Of a stretch of 64,000 nt of DNA, positions 11,433 through 21,616 are shown piece after piece. Source of the DNA: Vibrio renipiscarius (GTDB lineage: Bacteria; Pseudomonadota; Gammaproteobacteria; Enterobacterales; Vibrionaceae); contig NZ_JTKH01000011.1 in NCBI RefSeq assembly GCF_000827885.1, positions 1 to 64,000 on the forward strand, read 5' to 3'. The notes beneath the pieces are model-generated. The model did not search any database. It worked only from the letters and a program-made list of their open reading frames with translations, and was not told the origin of the DNA. Both the position numbers and the translations under genes were made by a program. Position 1 is the first letter of the stretch. Every line of letters starts with the position of its first letter.

Positions 11433-12713
11433 ATGAATGTTCGCGCTGCTGCTGCCAACGTCCTATTCCAAGTGGTAGACAAAGGTCACTCACTTTCACA
11501 CGCACTTCCTGCGGCTCAAAAAACCATTCGCCCACGCGACCACGCATTGCTTCAAGAGATCTGTTATGGCGCATTGCGCTACTTACCGCGTCTTGAGTCA
11601 ATTGCGAATGAGTTAATGGAGAACCCATTAAAAGGTAAGAAGCGTGTTTTCCATCACTTGATCTTAGTGGGCATTTATCAGCTGAGCTTCATGCGCATTC
11701 CTTCACACGCTGCCGTGGCAGAAACAGTAGAAGGCTGTGAGACCTTACGTGGCACAAGTCTACGTGGATTGATTAACGCGGTATTACGTAACTATCTGCG
11801 CAACCAAGAAGAGCTTGATACGATTGCCGTTAGTCATAATGCTGGTAAATACGGCCACCCAAGCTGGTTACTAAAACTGCTGCAAGAACACTACCCACAA
11901 CAATGGGAAGAGATCGTAGAAGCGAACAACAATAAAGCGCCAATGTGGCTGCGTGTAAACCGCCAGCACCATACTCGTGAAGAATACTTGGCGTTGATGC
12001 AAGCAGCCGATATCGGTTGTAGCGTTCACGCTTACGCCGCAGACGCGATCAAACTGGATTCACCTTGCGATGTCACCCTGCTGCCAGGTTTTGACAAAGG
12101 CTGGGTATCAGTGCAAGACGCGGCAGCGCAGCTTTCCGTTGATTACCTAACGCCAAAAGACGGCGAGCTAATCCTTGACTGTTGTGCCGCTCCCGGTGGT
12201 AAAACGGCACATATTCTTGAACACACAGTGAATACTGAAGTTGTCGCCATTGATAGCGATGCGACACGCCTAAACCGCGTTTATGACAACCTCGAACGTC
12301 TACAGCTTCGCGCTGATGTGATTTGTGGTGACGCTCGCTACCCTCAAGAGTGGTGGCAAGGTGAGCAATTCGACCGCATCCTACTTGATGCGCCTTGTTC
12401 GGCAACCGGTGTTATCCGTCGTCACCCAGATATCAAATGGCTACGTCGTGCGAACGACATTAAAGCACTTGCTGCACTGCAAAGCGAAATTTTAGACGCG
12501 ATGTGGCAGCAACTCAAAGTGGGTGGCACACTGGTCTACGCGACATGTTCTATCACGCCACAAGAGAACAAAGATCAGGTTAAAGCCTTCCTAGCGCGTA
12601 CCGCCAATGCGGAACTGCAAGGCTCTGATATCGAAAACCCAGGCCGTCAAATTCTGCCTGGTGAAGAAGATATGGATGGCTTCTACTACGCTGTGATGAC
12701 CAAGCGCGCATAA
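11433..12713 (+). CDS. rsmB: 16S rRNA m5C967 methyltransferase
   Basis: SAM-dependent methylation of C967 in 16S rRNA. An N-terminal NusB-like RNA-binding domain (about residues 1-140) is followed by the methyltransferase core. The core has the SAM loop [12 protein letters not shown], motif [11 protein letters not shown] and motif [13 protein letters not shown] with the catalytic Cys pair typical of m5C enzymes. The 426 residues are near the E. coli length (429). It is 123 bp after fmt, with AAGG before the ATG. Confidence 0.96.
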   Translation: MNVRAAAANVLFQVVDKGHSLSHALPAAQKTIRPRDHALLQEICYGALRYLPRLESIANELMENPLKGKKRVFHHLILVGIYQLSFMRIPSHAAVAETVEGCETLRGTSLRGLINAVLRNYLRNQEELDTIAVSHNAGKYGHPSWLLKLLQEHYPQQWEEIVEANNNKAPMWLRVNRQHHTREEYLALMQAADIGCSVHAYAADAIKLDSPCDVTLLPGFDKGWVSVQDAAAQLSVDYLTPKDGELILDCCAAPGGKTAHILEHTVNTEVVAIDSDATRLNRVYDNLERLQLRADVICGDARYPQEWWQGEQFDRILLDAPCSATGVIRRHPDIKWLRRANDIKALAALQSEILDAMWQQLKVGGTLVYATCSITPQENKDQVKAFLARTANAELQGSDIENPGRQILPGEEDMDGFYYAVMTKRA

Positions 12714-12737
12714 CGCTACATCACGCATAGTAATGAC

Positions 12738-12776
12738 AGTGAAGCTTGCGCTTTGCCAGCTTCACTATTATTTTCA
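12738..12776 (+). terminator. Putative terminator after rsmB
   Basis: AGTGAAGCT (12738-12746) pairs perfectly with AGCTTCACT (12758-12766) across an 11-nt loop, followed by a T-rich ATTATTTTC. It separates rsmB from trkA. Confidence 0.6.
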
Positions 12777-12873
12777 AAGCATTGGAAAAGCTTTATACAG
12801 AATATAGTTGCCCAAAAAACCCTTTATCGGCGCATACTATGACGGTATATCAGCAGTTAAATGAGATAAGAAT

Positions 12874-14250
12874 ATGAAAATCATCATTCTTGGTGCAGGT
12901 CAGGTTGGTGGGACTCTCGCGGAAAACTTGGTTGGCGAAAACAACGACATCACCATCGTCGATAAAGACAGCGATCGCCTGCGTGAACTACAAGATAAAT
13001 ATGATTTACGGGTAATCAACGGCCACGCAAGCCATCCCGATGTCCTCAGAGAAGCCGGTGCCCAAGATGCCGACATGCTGGTTGCCGTGACCAACACTGA
13101 CGAAACCAACATGGCCGCCTGCCAAGTTGCCTTCTCTTTGTTTAATACCCCTAACCGCATTGCCCGCATACGCTCTCCTCAATACCTTGCTGAAAAAGAA
13201 GCTTTATTCCAATCTGGTGCTGTTCCAGTCGATCACCTCATCGCACCCGAAGAATTGGTCACTAGCTACATTGAACGCTTAATTCAATACCCTGGCGCAC
13301 TGCAAGTGGTGAGCTTTGCCGAACAGAAAGTCAGCCTAGTCGCGGTCAAAGCCTATTACGGTGGCCCACTGGTGGGTAATGCGCTTTCTGCTTTGCGTGA
13401 ACATATGCCGCACATTGATACTCGTGTTGCCGCAATTTTCCGCCAAGGACGCCCGATTCGCCCTCAAGGCACCACCATCATCGAAGCCGATGATGAAGTC
13501 TTCTTCGTGGCCGCGAGTAACCACATTCGCTCAGTAATGAGTGAGTTACAGCGACTCGAAAAACCTTACCGCCGCATCATGATTGTTGGGGGGGGTAACA
13601 TTGGCGCCAGCCTCGCTCGACGCTTAGAGCAGAACTACAGCGTGAAGTTGATTGAGCGTAGCTATCAACGTGCTGAGCGCCTATCTGAAGAATTAGAAAA
13701 TACGATTGTATTTTGTGGCGACGCGGCAGACCAAGAGTTACTAGCCGAAGAGAACATCGACCAAGTCGATGTGTTCATCGCCCTTACCAACGAAGATGAA
13801 ACCAATATCATGTCAGCCATGCTAGCAAAACGCATGGGGGCAAAAAAAGTGATGGTGCTAATCCAACGTGGTGCTTACGTTGATTTGGTACAAGGTGGCG
13901 CGATTGATGTGGCGATATCACCTCAACAAGCAACCATTTCAGCCTTGTTAACCCACGTACGTCGCGCCGATATTGTGAACGTATCTTCGCTACGCCGCGG
14001 CGCCGCAGAAGCGATCGAAGCCATTGCGCACGGTGATGAAACCACGTCAAAAGTTGTCGGCCGCGCGATTGGTGAAATACGCTTACCGCCAGGCACCACC
14101 ATTGGCGCGATTGTTCGAGGTGATGAAGTCTTAATTGCCCATGATCGCACCATGATTGAACAAGATGACCACGTAGTGATGTTCTTAGTGGATAAGAAGT
14201 ACGTTCCGGATGTAGAAGCACTCTTCCAGCCGAGCCCGTTCTTTCTCTAA
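12874..14250 (+). CDS. trkA: Trk potassium uptake NAD-binding subunit TrkA
   Basis: Cytoplasmic gating subunit of the Trk K+ transporter. The 458 residues hold two tandem RCK units, each an NAD-binding Rossmann fold followed by a TrkA-C domain. The first loop is [13 protein letters not shown] at residues 6-18 and the second is [13 protein letters not shown] near 239. Length equals E. coli TrkA. trkH follows after 13 bp, so regulator and pore are co-transcribed, unlike E. coli where they are unlinked. Confidence 0.97.
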   Translation: MKIIILGAGQVGGTLAENLVGENNDITIVDKDSDRLRELQDKYDLRVINGHASHPDVLREAGAQDADMLVAVTNTDETNMAACQVAFSLFNTPNRIARIRSPQYLAEKEALFQSGAVPVDHLIAPEELVTSYIERLIQYPGALQVVSFAEQKVSLVAVKAYYGGPLVGNALSALREHMPHIDTRVAAIFRQGRPIRPQGTTIIEADDEVFFVAASNHIRSVMSELQRLEKPYRRIMIVGGGNIGASLARRLEQNYSVKLIERSYQRAERLSEELENTIVFCGDAADQELLAEENIDQVDVFIALTNEDETNIMSAMLAKRMGAKKVMVLIQRGAYVDLVQGGAIDVAISPQQATISALLTHVRRADIVNVSSLRRGAAEAIEAIAHGDETTSKVVGRAIGEIRLPPGTTIGAIVRGDEVLIAHDRTMIEQDDHVVMFLVDKKYVPDVEALFQPSPFFL

Positions 14251-14263
14251 GGCATGATATAAC

Positions 14264-15709
14264 ATGGTTAACTTTCGTCCCGTACTGTTCGTTATAGGGT
14301 TAGTGCTGTCTAAGCTCGCCCTATTTATGTACGTTCCCACACTTGTGGCATTCTTTTCTGGCACCTCAGGTTTTATCGAGTTTGGCCAATCGCTATTGAT
14401 CACCCATGTCGCGGCATTCTTCTGCTTATCAATTGGCCGAACGGCCAATTTTAAACTCAGTGTGCGCGATATGTTCCTCATCACTAGTTTGGTGTGGACC
14501 ATTGCCAGTGCCTTCGCCGCGTTACCCTTTGTTTTCATCAACCACATCAGCTTTACTGACGCGTACTTTGAAACCATGTCAGGCATCACAACTACCGGAT
14601 CTACCGTACTCAGTGGTTTAGATGGCATGGCTCCGAGTATCTTATTGTGGCGCTCAATACTGCAGTGGCTTGGTGGGATTGGCTTTATCGTGATGGCGGT
14701 AGCGGTACTGCCTATGCTCAACGTTGGGGGGATGAGGCTGTTCCAAACGGAATCCTCAGATTGGTCAGACAAGAGTAGCCCACGCGCAAAAACCGTCGCC
14801 AAAAACATTGTCTTGGTGTATCTGATCCTCACCGGTCTCTGCATGATTGGCTTCCTACTTTCAGGCATGACCGCCTTCGAAGCCATCAATCACGCCTTTA
14901 CGACACTCTCTACGGGCGGATATTCCACCTCAGACAGTTCCATGAATCGCTTCTCGCACAGTGCGCATTGGAACGCGACCTTATTTATGTTCTTAGGCGG
15001 GTTGCCCTTCCTGCTGTTTGTTTCCGCTCTCACGAAACGCCGCCCTAATATTTTAATGAAAGACGCGCAGGTTCGAGGTTTTGCTTATCTATTCTTTGGC
15101 AGCAGCTTCATCGTCAGCGCCTGGCTGGTACTCAATAATGGCTATTCAATCCTAGATGCGTTACGCGTGTCGATGTTCAACATCGTCTCTGTTGTGACCA
15201 CCACCGGTTTTGGCTTGGAAGATTTTACGGCTTGGGGAGCACTACCCACAACGGTCTTCGCTTTTTTACTGATGGTCGGCGCCTGTTCTGGCTCAACGTC
15301 AGGCGGGATCAAAATATTCCGGATTCAAATCGCCATGACATTGCTGCACAAGCAGATGATGAAGTTAGTGCACCCGTCAGGCGTCTTTGTTCAGCGTTAC
15401 AACCAACGCCCGGTGAACGATGATATCGTCCGCTCGGTTGTCGCGTTTTGCTTGGTTTACTTCCTGACCATCATCTTTATTGCCGGCTGCTTAAGCGCGC
15501 TCGGGTTAGATCCGACCACCAGCATTTCGGGCGCCGTCACCGCAGTCGCGAACGTGGGGCCAGGAATGGGTGCACATATCGGCCCAACGGGCAATTTTGC
15601 CTCGTTACCTGATGCGGCGAAATGGATATTAAGTTTTGGTATGTTGATGGGAAGACTAGAAATTTTAACTATTTTAGTGTTGTTCTTCCCTGCCTTCTGG
15701 CGTCGCTAA
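14264..15709 (+). CDS. trkH: Trk potassium transporter pore subunit TrkH
   Basis: Inner-membrane K+ pore that works with TrkA. The 481 residues match the SKT-superfamily TrkH length (483 in E. coli). The four pore-loop selectivity-filter segments are visible in order as [29 protein letters not shown] and ANVGPGMG, each placing the filter glycine. Hydrophobic helices lie between them. Its stop overlaps the convergent trhA stop by 3 bp. Confidence 0.97.
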   Translation: MVNFRPVLFVIGLVLSKLALFMYVPTLVAFFSGTSGFIEFGQSLLITHVAAFFCLSIGRTANFKLSVRDMFLITSLVWTIASAFAALPFVFINHISFTDAYFETMSGITTTGSTVLSGLDGMAPSILLWRSILQWLGGIGFIVMAVAVLPMLNVGGMRLFQTESSDWSDKSSPRAKTVAKNIVLVYLILTGLCMIGFLLSGMTAFEAINHAFTTLSTGGYSTSDSSMNRFSHSAHWNATLFMFLGGLPFLLFVSALTKRRPNILMKDAQVRGFAYLFFGSSFIVSAWLVLNNGYSILDALRVSMFNIVSVVTTTGFGLEDFTAWGALPTTVFAFLLMVGACSGSTSGGIKIFRIQIAMTLLHKQMMKLVHPSGVFVQRYNQRPVNDDIVRSVVAFCLVYFLTIIFIAGCLSALGLDPTTSISGAVTAVANVGPGMGAHIGPTGNFASLPDAAKWILSFGMLMGRLEILTILVLFFPAFWRR

Positions 15710-16359
15710 ATCGGTGTGACGTAGCCATAAATCGCAAAGAAATGACAAGCGCATCCTGCCAATACAAAGCCATGCCAAATGGCGTGATTGTATGGGATGC
15801 GCTTAGCGACGTAAAAAACCACCCCAAGTGAATAAATCACCCCACCCAATCCAAGCAAAACCAATCCACCCAGCTGAACATGTAAAGCCAATTGATAAAT
15901 CACAATCAGTGATAGCCAGCCCATCAACAAGTACGTCACCAAAGACAGGCGCTTAAAGCGGTATACAAAAGCCACTTTCATGATGATGCCAATCAGAGCA
16001 ATACTCCAAATCACCACCATCAAACCTATTGCTAAAGGTGTACGTAAACTGACTAATAGAAAAGGCGTATAACTACCGGCAATCAATAGATAGATGGCAC
16101 AGTGATCGAAGGTTTTCAGCGCGCGTTTCGCGCGCGGGGAAGGGATCGCATGATAAAGTGTGGAAGCGAGAAACAGCACAATAATGCTGGCGCCATAAAT
16201 ACTAAAGCTCGCAATAGTCAGAGCATCGGCATGGTAAGCGTTCGCTTTGAGTAATAACAAAACTAAGCCGATAACGCCTAATACCATTCCGATCGCATGA
16301 GTAATGGTATTGGCGATCTCTTCTTTGACGCTATAGGCCGCGCTGCTGCTTCCAGACAT
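15706..16359 (-). CDS. trhA: PAQR/hemolysin III family membrane protein
   Basis: A 217-residue polytopic membrane protein of the hemolysin III (YqfA/TrhA) branch of the PAQR superfamily. About seven hydrophobic helices are evident. Conserved positions include the N-terminal [12 protein letters not shown], the LYHAIPSP segment and the C-terminal [16 protein letters not shown], whose His residues are the proposed metal ligands. E. coli TrhA is linked to membrane energetics; lytic activity should not be assumed. Upstream are an unusual hairpin and an 18-bp palindrome, listed separately. Confidence 0.93.
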   Translation of the reverse strand: MSGSSSAAYSVKEEIANTITHAIGMVLGVIGLVLLLLKANAYHADALTIASFSIYGASIIVLFLASTLYHAIPSPRAKRALKTFDHCAIYLLIAGSYTPFLLVSLRTPLAIGLMVVIWSIALIGIIMKVAFVYRFKRLSLVTYLLMGWLSLIVIYQLALHVQLGGLVLLGLGGVIYSLGVVFYVAKRIPYNHAIWHGFVLAGCACHFFAIYGYVTPI

Positions 16360-16366
16360 AATAGTT

Positions 16367-16396
16367 ACTCAGGTGTTTGAATATTTCCACCTGAGT
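16367..16396 (-). promoter_or_regulatory. Inverted repeat over the trhA ribosome binding region
   Basis: ACTCAGGTG and CACCTGAGT are perfect 9-bp arms with a 12-nt AT-rich spacer. The arm nearest the gene ends 7 bp before the trhA ATG and contains the only GAG-like ribosome-binding sequence. The RNA hairpin could mask it, or the repeat could be a protein site on DNA. No T-run follows, so it is not a normal terminator. Confidence 0.55.
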
Positions 16397-16407
16397 ATGC
16401 CACAAAC

Positions 16408-16425
16408 AGCTTACACGTGTAAGCT
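16408..16425. repeat. Perfect 18-bp palindrome upstream of trhA
   Basis: AGCTTACACGTGTAAGCT reads identically on both strands, with no loop. It lies 48-66 bp upstream of the trhA ATG, in the 86-bp gap after spo0M. It looks like a binding site for a dimeric regulator; I cannot name one. Confidence 0.6.
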
Positions 16426-16445
16426 CAAATCTTCACTCGGTCTGA

Positions 16446-17243
16446 TTAACAACTCGATTCCAAGTAGTCGATCACCCGCTTGCCCGCCTCACTTGGCGTT
16501 GCATTTAATGAGATGGTCAATTCACGCTTCAATTGGCCGACACCTAATAAACTGGCCAACATGCCTTTTGCCCCTTCGCGGTGGCGATCGACCTCAAACC
16601 ATAACGTCAGTTTATCTTCATCCCGATAAGCGACTAATTCCAACTCTCGCCAACGGCCATGATAAGGCCCTGTCGTCGGCACAAATTCAAACTCTTGAAC
16701 AAAAGGTAATGCCAAGCCATCCACCGCTTCACATTCAACTTGGCGAATACGCATACCTTGCGCTTCTAGAGCGGACAGAACACCATCAAGTAAAGGCTCA
16801 GGGCGTACCGTGACAATGTCAGTGTCGCTCGGGTCCTTGGCCATCGAAATGTCCAATCCCGTTTCAAGCCACACTTTTGAATCGCCAATGGTCACCGGCG
16901 TATTCCATGGCACCGCTAACTCAACCTCGAACTGACGTGATTCACCAGGGTGAATCGTGAATGCATAAGGCAGACTCCAAGTCGCGAGGGGATAATTTTG
17001 CGGCATGCGACGCATGCGGTGAGCAGAGTGCTGATTCTTATCGTGATCGACCGGCACTTCTTTAATGTATCGGCAGTAGAGCTTGAGATCGATATTGTCT
17101 ATCTCTTGCTCCGTCGCTCCGCCATAGACATGAATGGTAATATTGACCTTTTGTCCAGGATAGAGCGCTTCCTGCTTCAGAACCGAATCCACTTGAGCTG
17201 AGCCAATACCAAAACTGGCAAGGGTCTTTTTAAAAAATGACAT
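16446..17243 (-). CDS. Sporulation-control Spo0M family protein
   Basis: A 265-residue cytoplasmic protein of the Spo0M family (arrestin-like beta-sandwich pair). The typical start MSFFKKTLASFGIGSAQVD and the PGQKVNITIHVYGG segment are seen. In Bacillus Spo0M affects sporulation phosphorelay output. Members in non-sporulating Vibrio have unknown function, and the name reflects fold only. It lies in the same direction as trhA, 86 bp upstream of it, and is preceded by a 291-bp stretch with a repeated GATATGT motif. Confidence 0.92.
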   Translation of the reverse strand: MSFFKKTLASFGIGSAQVDSVLKQEALYPGQKVNITIHVYGGATEQEIDNIDLKLYCRYIKEVPVDHDKNQHSAHRMRRMPQNYPLATWSLPYAFTIHPGESRQFEVELAVPWNTPVTIGDSKVWLETGLDISMAKDPSDTDIVTVRPEPLLDGVLSALEAQGMRIRQVECEAVDGLALPFVQEFEFVPTTGPYHGRWRELELVAYRDEDKLTLWFEVDRHREGAKGMLASLLGVGQLKRELTISLNATPSEAGKRVIDYLESSC

Positions 17244-17483
17244 CTTACTCCTCCATGATACGCACTAAGCGACTTCACCGCTTTGCGTTAAAAATCGAGC
17301 TTCACCTACCTCTATAGACGATCTCACAGAAATCACCTTATCACCAGCGACAGATTGAAATAGCAAGATCCCTGACCAGATCACTACTTTGTCGCACCAA
17401 CTCAATTTATTCGTGAAAAATCATGACATAAGCACACCAATTAGGTGACTGCTCTATCTTTTAAAGTGATTAGATATCGACCA

Positions 17484-17528
17484 ACATATCGCTTGGTGCT
17501 AACCTATATTTGATATGTTTTACATATC
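17484..17528. repeat. Three copies of GATATGT/ACATATC upstream of spo0M
   Basis: ACATATC occurs at 17484-17490 and 17522-17528, and its complement GATATGT at 17512-17518. The last two form a 7-bp perfect stem around TTT. This lies in the gap 17244-17534 between spo0M and the doubtful ORF; apart from this and presumed spo0M promoter sequence I see nothing there. Confidence 0.4.
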
Positions 17529-17534
17529 ATTACC

Positions 17535-17807
17535 CTACTCGGACATTTGGATTGGCGAGAGCCAGAAAGAGCCAAACTTCAGCAATGAAGCTCGACTCAT
17601 GTCCCCGTAGGCCATTACATCGGCAATGGATATGCCTGACAGTTCGGTAACTAAATGCGCCCAACTACCGTCAGGTTTTCGCACACTAACCGTAGTGCTA
17701 TGCGTCGTCGTAGTGGTTTTGCCGCTGCGCCTGTCGCGAAAAAACTTTCGCCTAGCATGACTCTTGTGGAGAAGAGCACCATTTTGGTCACGACTCCAAA
17801 TGAGCAT
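17535..17807 (-). CDS. Doubtful small hypothetical protein
   Basis: A 90-residue open frame that I do not recognise. The N-terminal third is basic (HARRKFFRDRRSGK), followed by a run of five Thr and then a globular-looking part (VRKPDGSWAHLVTELSG). No signal peptide or membrane helix is seen. In its favour: it has the strand of its downstream neighbours and fills an otherwise empty gap. Against it: no clear ribosome binding site before the ATG, and a hairpin terminator lies just upstream at 17825-17851. A remnant or a non-coding region is equally possible. Confidence 0.3.
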   Translation of the reverse strand: MLIWSRDQNGALLHKSHARRKFFRDRRSGKTTTTTHSTTVSVRKPDGSWAHLVTELSGISIADVMAYGDMSRASLLKFGSFWLSPIQMSE

Positions 17808-17824
17808 ATCAAGGCGGCATAATT

Positions 17825-17853
17825 AAAAAGCGCAGATCACTGCGCTTTTTTCT
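17825..17853. terminator. Bidirectional-looking terminator with no obvious client gene
   Basis: AAAAAGCGCA (17825-17834) and TGCGCTTTTT (17841-17850) form a 10-bp stem with a 6-nt loop, with T-runs reading either way. No gene ends here on either strand: the nearest plus-strand gene upstream ends at 15709, and the next gene yihD starts at 17955. Confidence 0.8.
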
Positions 17854-17954
17854 TGGCTTGCTTTTCAGTTTAACCACACAATCTTGATTGCTATTTCCCT
17901 ACCGCATTTGTTACCTTTATCGGAAAATCATTATAATTATTACGGAGAAAGTAA

Positions 17955-18221
17955 ATGAAGTGTCATCGAATTGAAGAGCTGATCGAACTATTAGAGCCTG
18001 AGTGGCAGAAAGATCAAGAACTTAACATGCTACAGTTCCTTGTTAAGCTAGCAAAAGAAGCCGGTTATCAAGGCCCGCTTGAAGAGCTAACCGATGATGT
18101 CCTTATCTACCATCTAAAAATGCGTAATAGCGCGAAAGATGAAATGATCCCAGGTTTGAAAAAAGACCAAGAAGATGACTTTAAAACCGCTATTCTTCGT
18201 GCTCGCGGCATCATTCAATAA
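17955..18221 (+). CDS. yihD: YihD family protein (DUF1040)
   Basis: An 88-residue acidic cytoplasmic protein matching E. coli YihD in length (89) and sequence ([17 protein letters not shown] start). Function is unknown. GGAGA precedes the ATG. In E. coli yihD adjoins srkA-dsbA; here ccoG is inserted between them and the order is otherwise kept. A strong terminator follows, so it appears to be monocistronic. Confidence 0.93.
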   Translation: MKCHRIEELIELLEPEWQKDQELNMLQFLVKLAKEAGYQGPLEELTDDVLIYHLKMRNSAKDEMIPGLKKDQEDDFKTAILRARGIIQ

Positions 18222-18242
18222 TTAAGCCCTCGCTTTATGTCT

Positions 18243-18268
18243 AAGGCAGCTTACGCTGCCTTTTTTAT
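18243..18268 (+). terminator. Terminator after yihD
   Basis: AAGGCAGC and GCTGCCTT form an 8-bp stem with a 4-nt loop, followed by six T. Confidence 0.9.
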
Positions 18269-18482
18269 TCCTCAAGATTGAACTCCCCCACACATTTCTC
18301 TGCTTATTAAAAACAATTTATTGTTAATGGTTAATAGCATCAAAGAAACGCAATTGTTATTGGCTGTATAATTATCTTCCAGCGCAGCAATAAAAATCGA
18401 TAATAAATCAACATGTCCCTGCGCCACTTGCACAGCGTAGAAGCATCAAAATCGCAGCGATAGGATTCAAAAAGGAAGCGGG

Positions 18483-19901
18483 ATGAGTAAGGACAAAATC
18501 GACATAAAGGACGTAACGCCAAAAACGTTTAACCCTAAGACACACAAAACCCAAGGCGATCGCTTTAACCCCAGCAATCAAATTTATGTTCGAGAAAGCA
18601 AAGGGACATATCAGCGAATGCGCCGCTATGGCGGTTGGTTTTTGTTGCTATTTTTTGCCTTAATGCCATGGATTCCGTTTGGTGAGCGTCAAGCCATTTT
18701 GCTCGACATTGGCAACCAGCAATTCAACTTTTTCGGCACTACTCTTTATCCCCAAGATCTCACCTTACTGGCCACCTTATTGGTCATTTCAGCTTTCGGG
18801 CTATTCTTCATCACCACTTTTCTTGGCCGCGTTTGGTGTGGATACTTATGTCCTCAAACGGTTTGGACCTTCATCTATATTTGGTTTGAAGAAAAACTAG
18901 AAGGCAGCGCCAACAAACGTCGCAAACAAGACTCCAACCCGCTCACGCCCTCGCTTGCGATAAGAAAAACCCTCAAGCATCTCGCGTGGTTTGCCATTGC
19001 GCTAGCCACCGGTTTTACCTTTACTGGCTACTTTGTGCCGATTCGTGAATTGGTCGTGGACTTTTTTACTCTTGAATCGAGTTTTTGGCCGGTGTTTTGG
19101 GTGCTATTTTTTGCCATTTGCACTTATGGCAATGCCGGTTGGATGCGATCGATCATGTGTATCCACATGTGCCCATATGCACGCTTCCAATCGGCGATGT
19201 TTGATAAAGACACTTTTATTGTGGGGTACGACAACAAACGAGGTGAAGCGCGCGGCCCTCGCTCACGCAAAGCGGACCATAAGGCACTTGGTTTAGGGGA
19301 TTGCATTGACTGTAATTTATGTGTGCAAGTCTGTCCGACCGGTATCGATATTCGTGATGGCTTACAATATGAGTGCATTAACTGCGGCGCATGTATTGAT
19401 GCTTGTGACCAAACCATGAGCAAAATGGGCTACGAAAAAGGCTTAATCAGTTACACCACCGAGCACCGCTTGTCGGGTAAAGCAACCAAAGTCATGCGAC
19501 CTAAATTGCTTGGCTATGGTGCCGTCTTACTGCTGATTACCGGATTGTTCTTTATTCAAATCGCCAGCGTAGAGCCTGCCGGAATGAATGTTCTACGAGA
19601 TCGAAACCAACTTTCCCGTGAAAACAGCCTCGGTGAAATCGAAAACACCTACACCTTAAAGATCATCAACAAAACGCAACAAGCACAACAATACAACCTC
19701 AGTGTCACCGGACTGGAGACTGTCTCTTGGTACGGAAAACAAACCGTGCAAGTCGCCCCTGGCGAAGTGTCCAACCTACCCATGAGTTTGGGAGTACCAG
19801 CCGATAAACTCAGCTCTCCTGTTACCACAATACAGTTTATACTGTCTGATAGTGACCAATTTACCCTTTCGGTAGAAAGCAGATTTATCAAAAAATTATA
19901 A
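18483..19901 (+). CDS. ccoG: Cytochrome c oxidase accessory protein CcoG (RdxA/FixG)
   Basis: Membrane polyferredoxin needed for copper delivery to cbb3-type cytochrome oxidase. The 472 residues contain several membrane helices in the first 350. Cys-rich segments include GRVWCGYLCPQTVW and CIHMCPYARF, and a two-cluster ferredoxin region holds CIDCNLCVQVCP and CINCGACIDACD. A C-terminal Ig-like FixG domain follows (about 360-472). AAGGAAG precedes the ATG. The cbb3 oxidase genes are not nearby, so it must serve them from a distance. A TATAAT at 18367 is a possible -10. Confidence 0.95.
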   Translation: MSKDKIDIKDVTPKTFNPKTHKTQGDRFNPSNQIYVRESKGTYQRMRRYGGWFLLLFFALMPWIPFGERQAILLDIGNQQFNFFGTTLYPQDLTLLATLLVISAFGLFFITTFLGRVWCGYLCPQTVWTFIYIWFEEKLEGSANKRRKQDSNPLTPSLAIRKTLKHLAWFAIALATGFTFTGYFVPIRELVVDFFTLESSFWPVFWVLFFAICTYGNAGWMRSIMCIHMCPYARFQSAMFDKDTFIVGYDNKRGEARGPRSRKADHKALGLGDCIDCNLCVQVCPTGIDIRDGLQYECINCGACIDACDQTMSKMGYEKGLISYTTEHRLSGKATKVMRPKLLGYGAVLLLITGLFFIQIASVEPAGMNVLRDRNQLSRENSLGEIENTYTLKIINKTQQAQQYNLSVTGLETVSWYGKQTVQVAPGEVSNLPMSLGVPADKLSSPVTTIQFILSDSDQFTLSVESRFIKKL

Positions 19902-19927
19902 GCCTGCCCTCGCCCCTCAATTACGGT

Positions 19928-19953
19928 AAGGGCTCAGTAATGAGCCCTTTATT
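19928..19953 (+). terminator. Hairpin with T-rich tail abutting the srkA start
   Basis: AAGGGCTC and GAGCCCTT form an 8-bp stem with a 6-nt loop, followed by TATTTTAT whose last bases run into the srkA ATG at 19956. It looks like the ccoG terminator, yet it occupies the whole space where a ribosome binding site for srkA should be. Confidence 0.75.
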
Positions 19954-19955
19954 TT

Positions 19956-20942
19956 ATGTCAGAAACAGCATTTAACTTTGATGCGCTTACTCCAGACTTT
20001 ATGTGGTACGCACTTGAAAGCATCGGCATTCGTGCTGAATCAGGATTTTTACCGCTCAATAGCTATGAAAATCGCGTTTATCAGTTTACCGACGAAGAAC
20101 GCCAACGTTATGTGGTGAAGTTCTACCGCCCTGTACGTTGGACAAGTGAACAGATCCAAGAAGAGCACGACTTTACCTTAGAGCTGATTGACTCCGATAT
20201 CCCTGTCGCGCCGCCATGCCGCATTGATGGCAAAACGCTGCATTCTTACCAAGGCTATCTATTTGCCTTGTTTAGCAGTGTCGGTGGACGTCAATTTGAA
20301 GTGGATAATCTTGATCAACTAGAAGGGGTTGGCCGATTTTTAGGGCGAATCCATAAAGTGGGCTCACGTACACCATTTGTGCACCGTCCAACCTTAAGTC
20401 TCGATGAGTATCTCTACCAACCTCGCCAATTGCTGCAGCAATCCACCTTCATACCCATGCATCTTGAGAATGCTTTTTTTAGTGATCTTGATTTGCTGAT
20501 CAGTCGTTTGGAAGAACATTGGCAGACACCATCACACATTATTCGCCTCCATGGTGATTGTCATCCTGGCAATATCCTTTGGCGTGATGGGCCGATGTTT
20601 GTTGATTTGGATGACTCGCGTAATGGCCCAGCAATTCAAGACCTATGGATGCTACTCAGTGGTGATCGCGCCGATAAAACCATGCAGCTCGACATTTTGC
20701 TCGAGGCTTACCAAGAATTTAACGATTTCAATATGAATGAGTTGAAACTAATTGAGCCTTTGCGCGGTCTACGTATGGTGCATTATATGGCATGGCTGGC
20801 AAAAAGATGGCAGGATCCCGCCTTCCCAATTGCCTTTCCTTGGTTTGATGATCCAAAATATTGGGAAAGTCAGGTACTGGCATTTAAAGAACAAATTTCG
20901 GCGTTAAATGAAGCCCCATTGGCTCTAATGCCGCAGTGGTAA
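19956..20942 (+). CDS. srkA: Stress response kinase A
   Basis: A 328-residue cytoplasmic Ser/Thr kinase of the YihE/SrkA family (APH/choline-kinase fold), which in E. coli counters stress-induced cell death. The catalytic loop HGDCHPGN and the metal-binding VDLDD are present near residues 199-225, and the N-terminal SYENRVYQF segment forms the nucleotide-binding lobe. The start fits the family, but no Shine-Dalgarno precedes it; a terminator-like hairpin does. dsbA follows after 28 bp, as in E. coli, where the two share a Cpx-regulated operon. Confidence 0.95.
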   Translation: MSETAFNFDALTPDFMWYALESIGIRAESGFLPLNSYENRVYQFTDEERQRYVVKFYRPVRWTSEQIQEEHDFTLELIDSDIPVAPPCRIDGKTLHSYQGYLFALFSSVGGRQFEVDNLDQLEGVGRFLGRIHKVGSRTPFVHRPTLSLDEYLYQPRQLLQQSTFIPMHLENAFFSDLDLLISRLEEHWQTPSHIIRLHGDCHPGNILWRDGPMFVDLDDSRNGPAIQDLWMLLSGDRADKTMQLDILLEAYQEFNDFNMNELKLIEPLRGLRMVHYMAWLAKRWQDPAFPIAFPWFDDPKYWESQVLAFKEQISALNEAPLALMPQW

Positions 20943-20970
20943 CACTAAAAATAATAACATGGAGATAATA

Positions 20971-21573
20971 ATGAAAAAGCTGTTTGCACTTGTGACCACT
21001 TTACTGCTGAGCCTATCGGCTCATGCTGCTCAGTTTTCTGAAGGCGAGTACTACAAAGTGCTAGACCTTGAAGCATCAAAAAAACCAACGGTAACCGAGT
21101 TTTTCTCTTTCTACTGTCCGCATTGTAAAACGTTTGAACCGATCATTCGCCAGTTGAAAGCTCAACTACCTGAAGGCGTGAAGCTGCAAAAAGCGCACGT
21201 GTCACTCATGGGTGGCCCAATGGGCATGGAAATGAACAAAGCATATGCAACGATGCTTGCACTGAAAATTGAAGACAAAATGGCACCAGTGATGTTCAAC
21301 CGCGTTCAAACTATGCGTAAAGCACCCAACAATGCCGAAGAGATTCGCCAGATCTTCCTTGATGAAGGTATTGATGCGAAAAAATTTGATGCGGCTTACA
21401 ACGGTTTTACTGTTGACTCAATGGCGCGTCGATTTGATAAACAGTTCAATGACAGCGGCCTAACTGGCGTTCCTGCTGTCGTGGTCAACAACAAATACTT
21501 AGTGCAGGCTCAATCAATTGAGAGCATTGAAGAGTACTTTGCACTCGTGAATTACCTTCTAACCTTGAAGTAA
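20971..21573 (+). CDS. dsbA: Thiol:disulfide interchange protein DsbA
   Basis: Periplasmic dithiol oxidase that introduces disulfides into secreted proteins. The signal peptide covers residues 1-19 (cleavage after SAHA). The thioredoxin-fold active site CPHC is at 49-52, and the cis-Pro loop is TGVPAVVV. Length is 200 residues. The ATG at 20971 has GGAG about 6 nt upstream and starts a proper signal peptide; the in-frame start at 20959 would add four residues. It is co-transcribed with srkA and ends at a strong terminator. Confidence 0.97.
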   Translation: MKKLFALVTTLLLSLSAHAAQFSEGEYYKVLDLEASKKPTVTEFFSFYCPHCKTFEPIIRQLKAQLPEGVKLQKAHVSLMGGPMGMEMNKAYATMLALKIEDKMAPVMFNRVQTMRKAPNNAEEIRQIFLDEGIDAKKFDAAYNGFTVDSMARRFDKQFNDSGLTGVPAVVVNNKYLVQAQSIESIEEYFALVNYLLTLK

Positions 21574-21590
21574 TCAAAACCTTATCGAGA

Positions 21591-21616
21591 AGAGAGCTGC
21601 GGCTCTCTTTTTTTAT
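21591..21616 (+). terminator. Terminator after dsbA
   Basis: AGAGAGC and GCTCTCT form a 7-bp stem with a 4-nt loop, followed by seven T. Confidence 0.9.

Noticed and set aside
16408-16425. The CACGTG-centred palindrome as a parS site
   Set aside because: Only the centre fits; the outer arms (AGCTTA/TAAGCT) do not match the parS GTTTCAC pattern.
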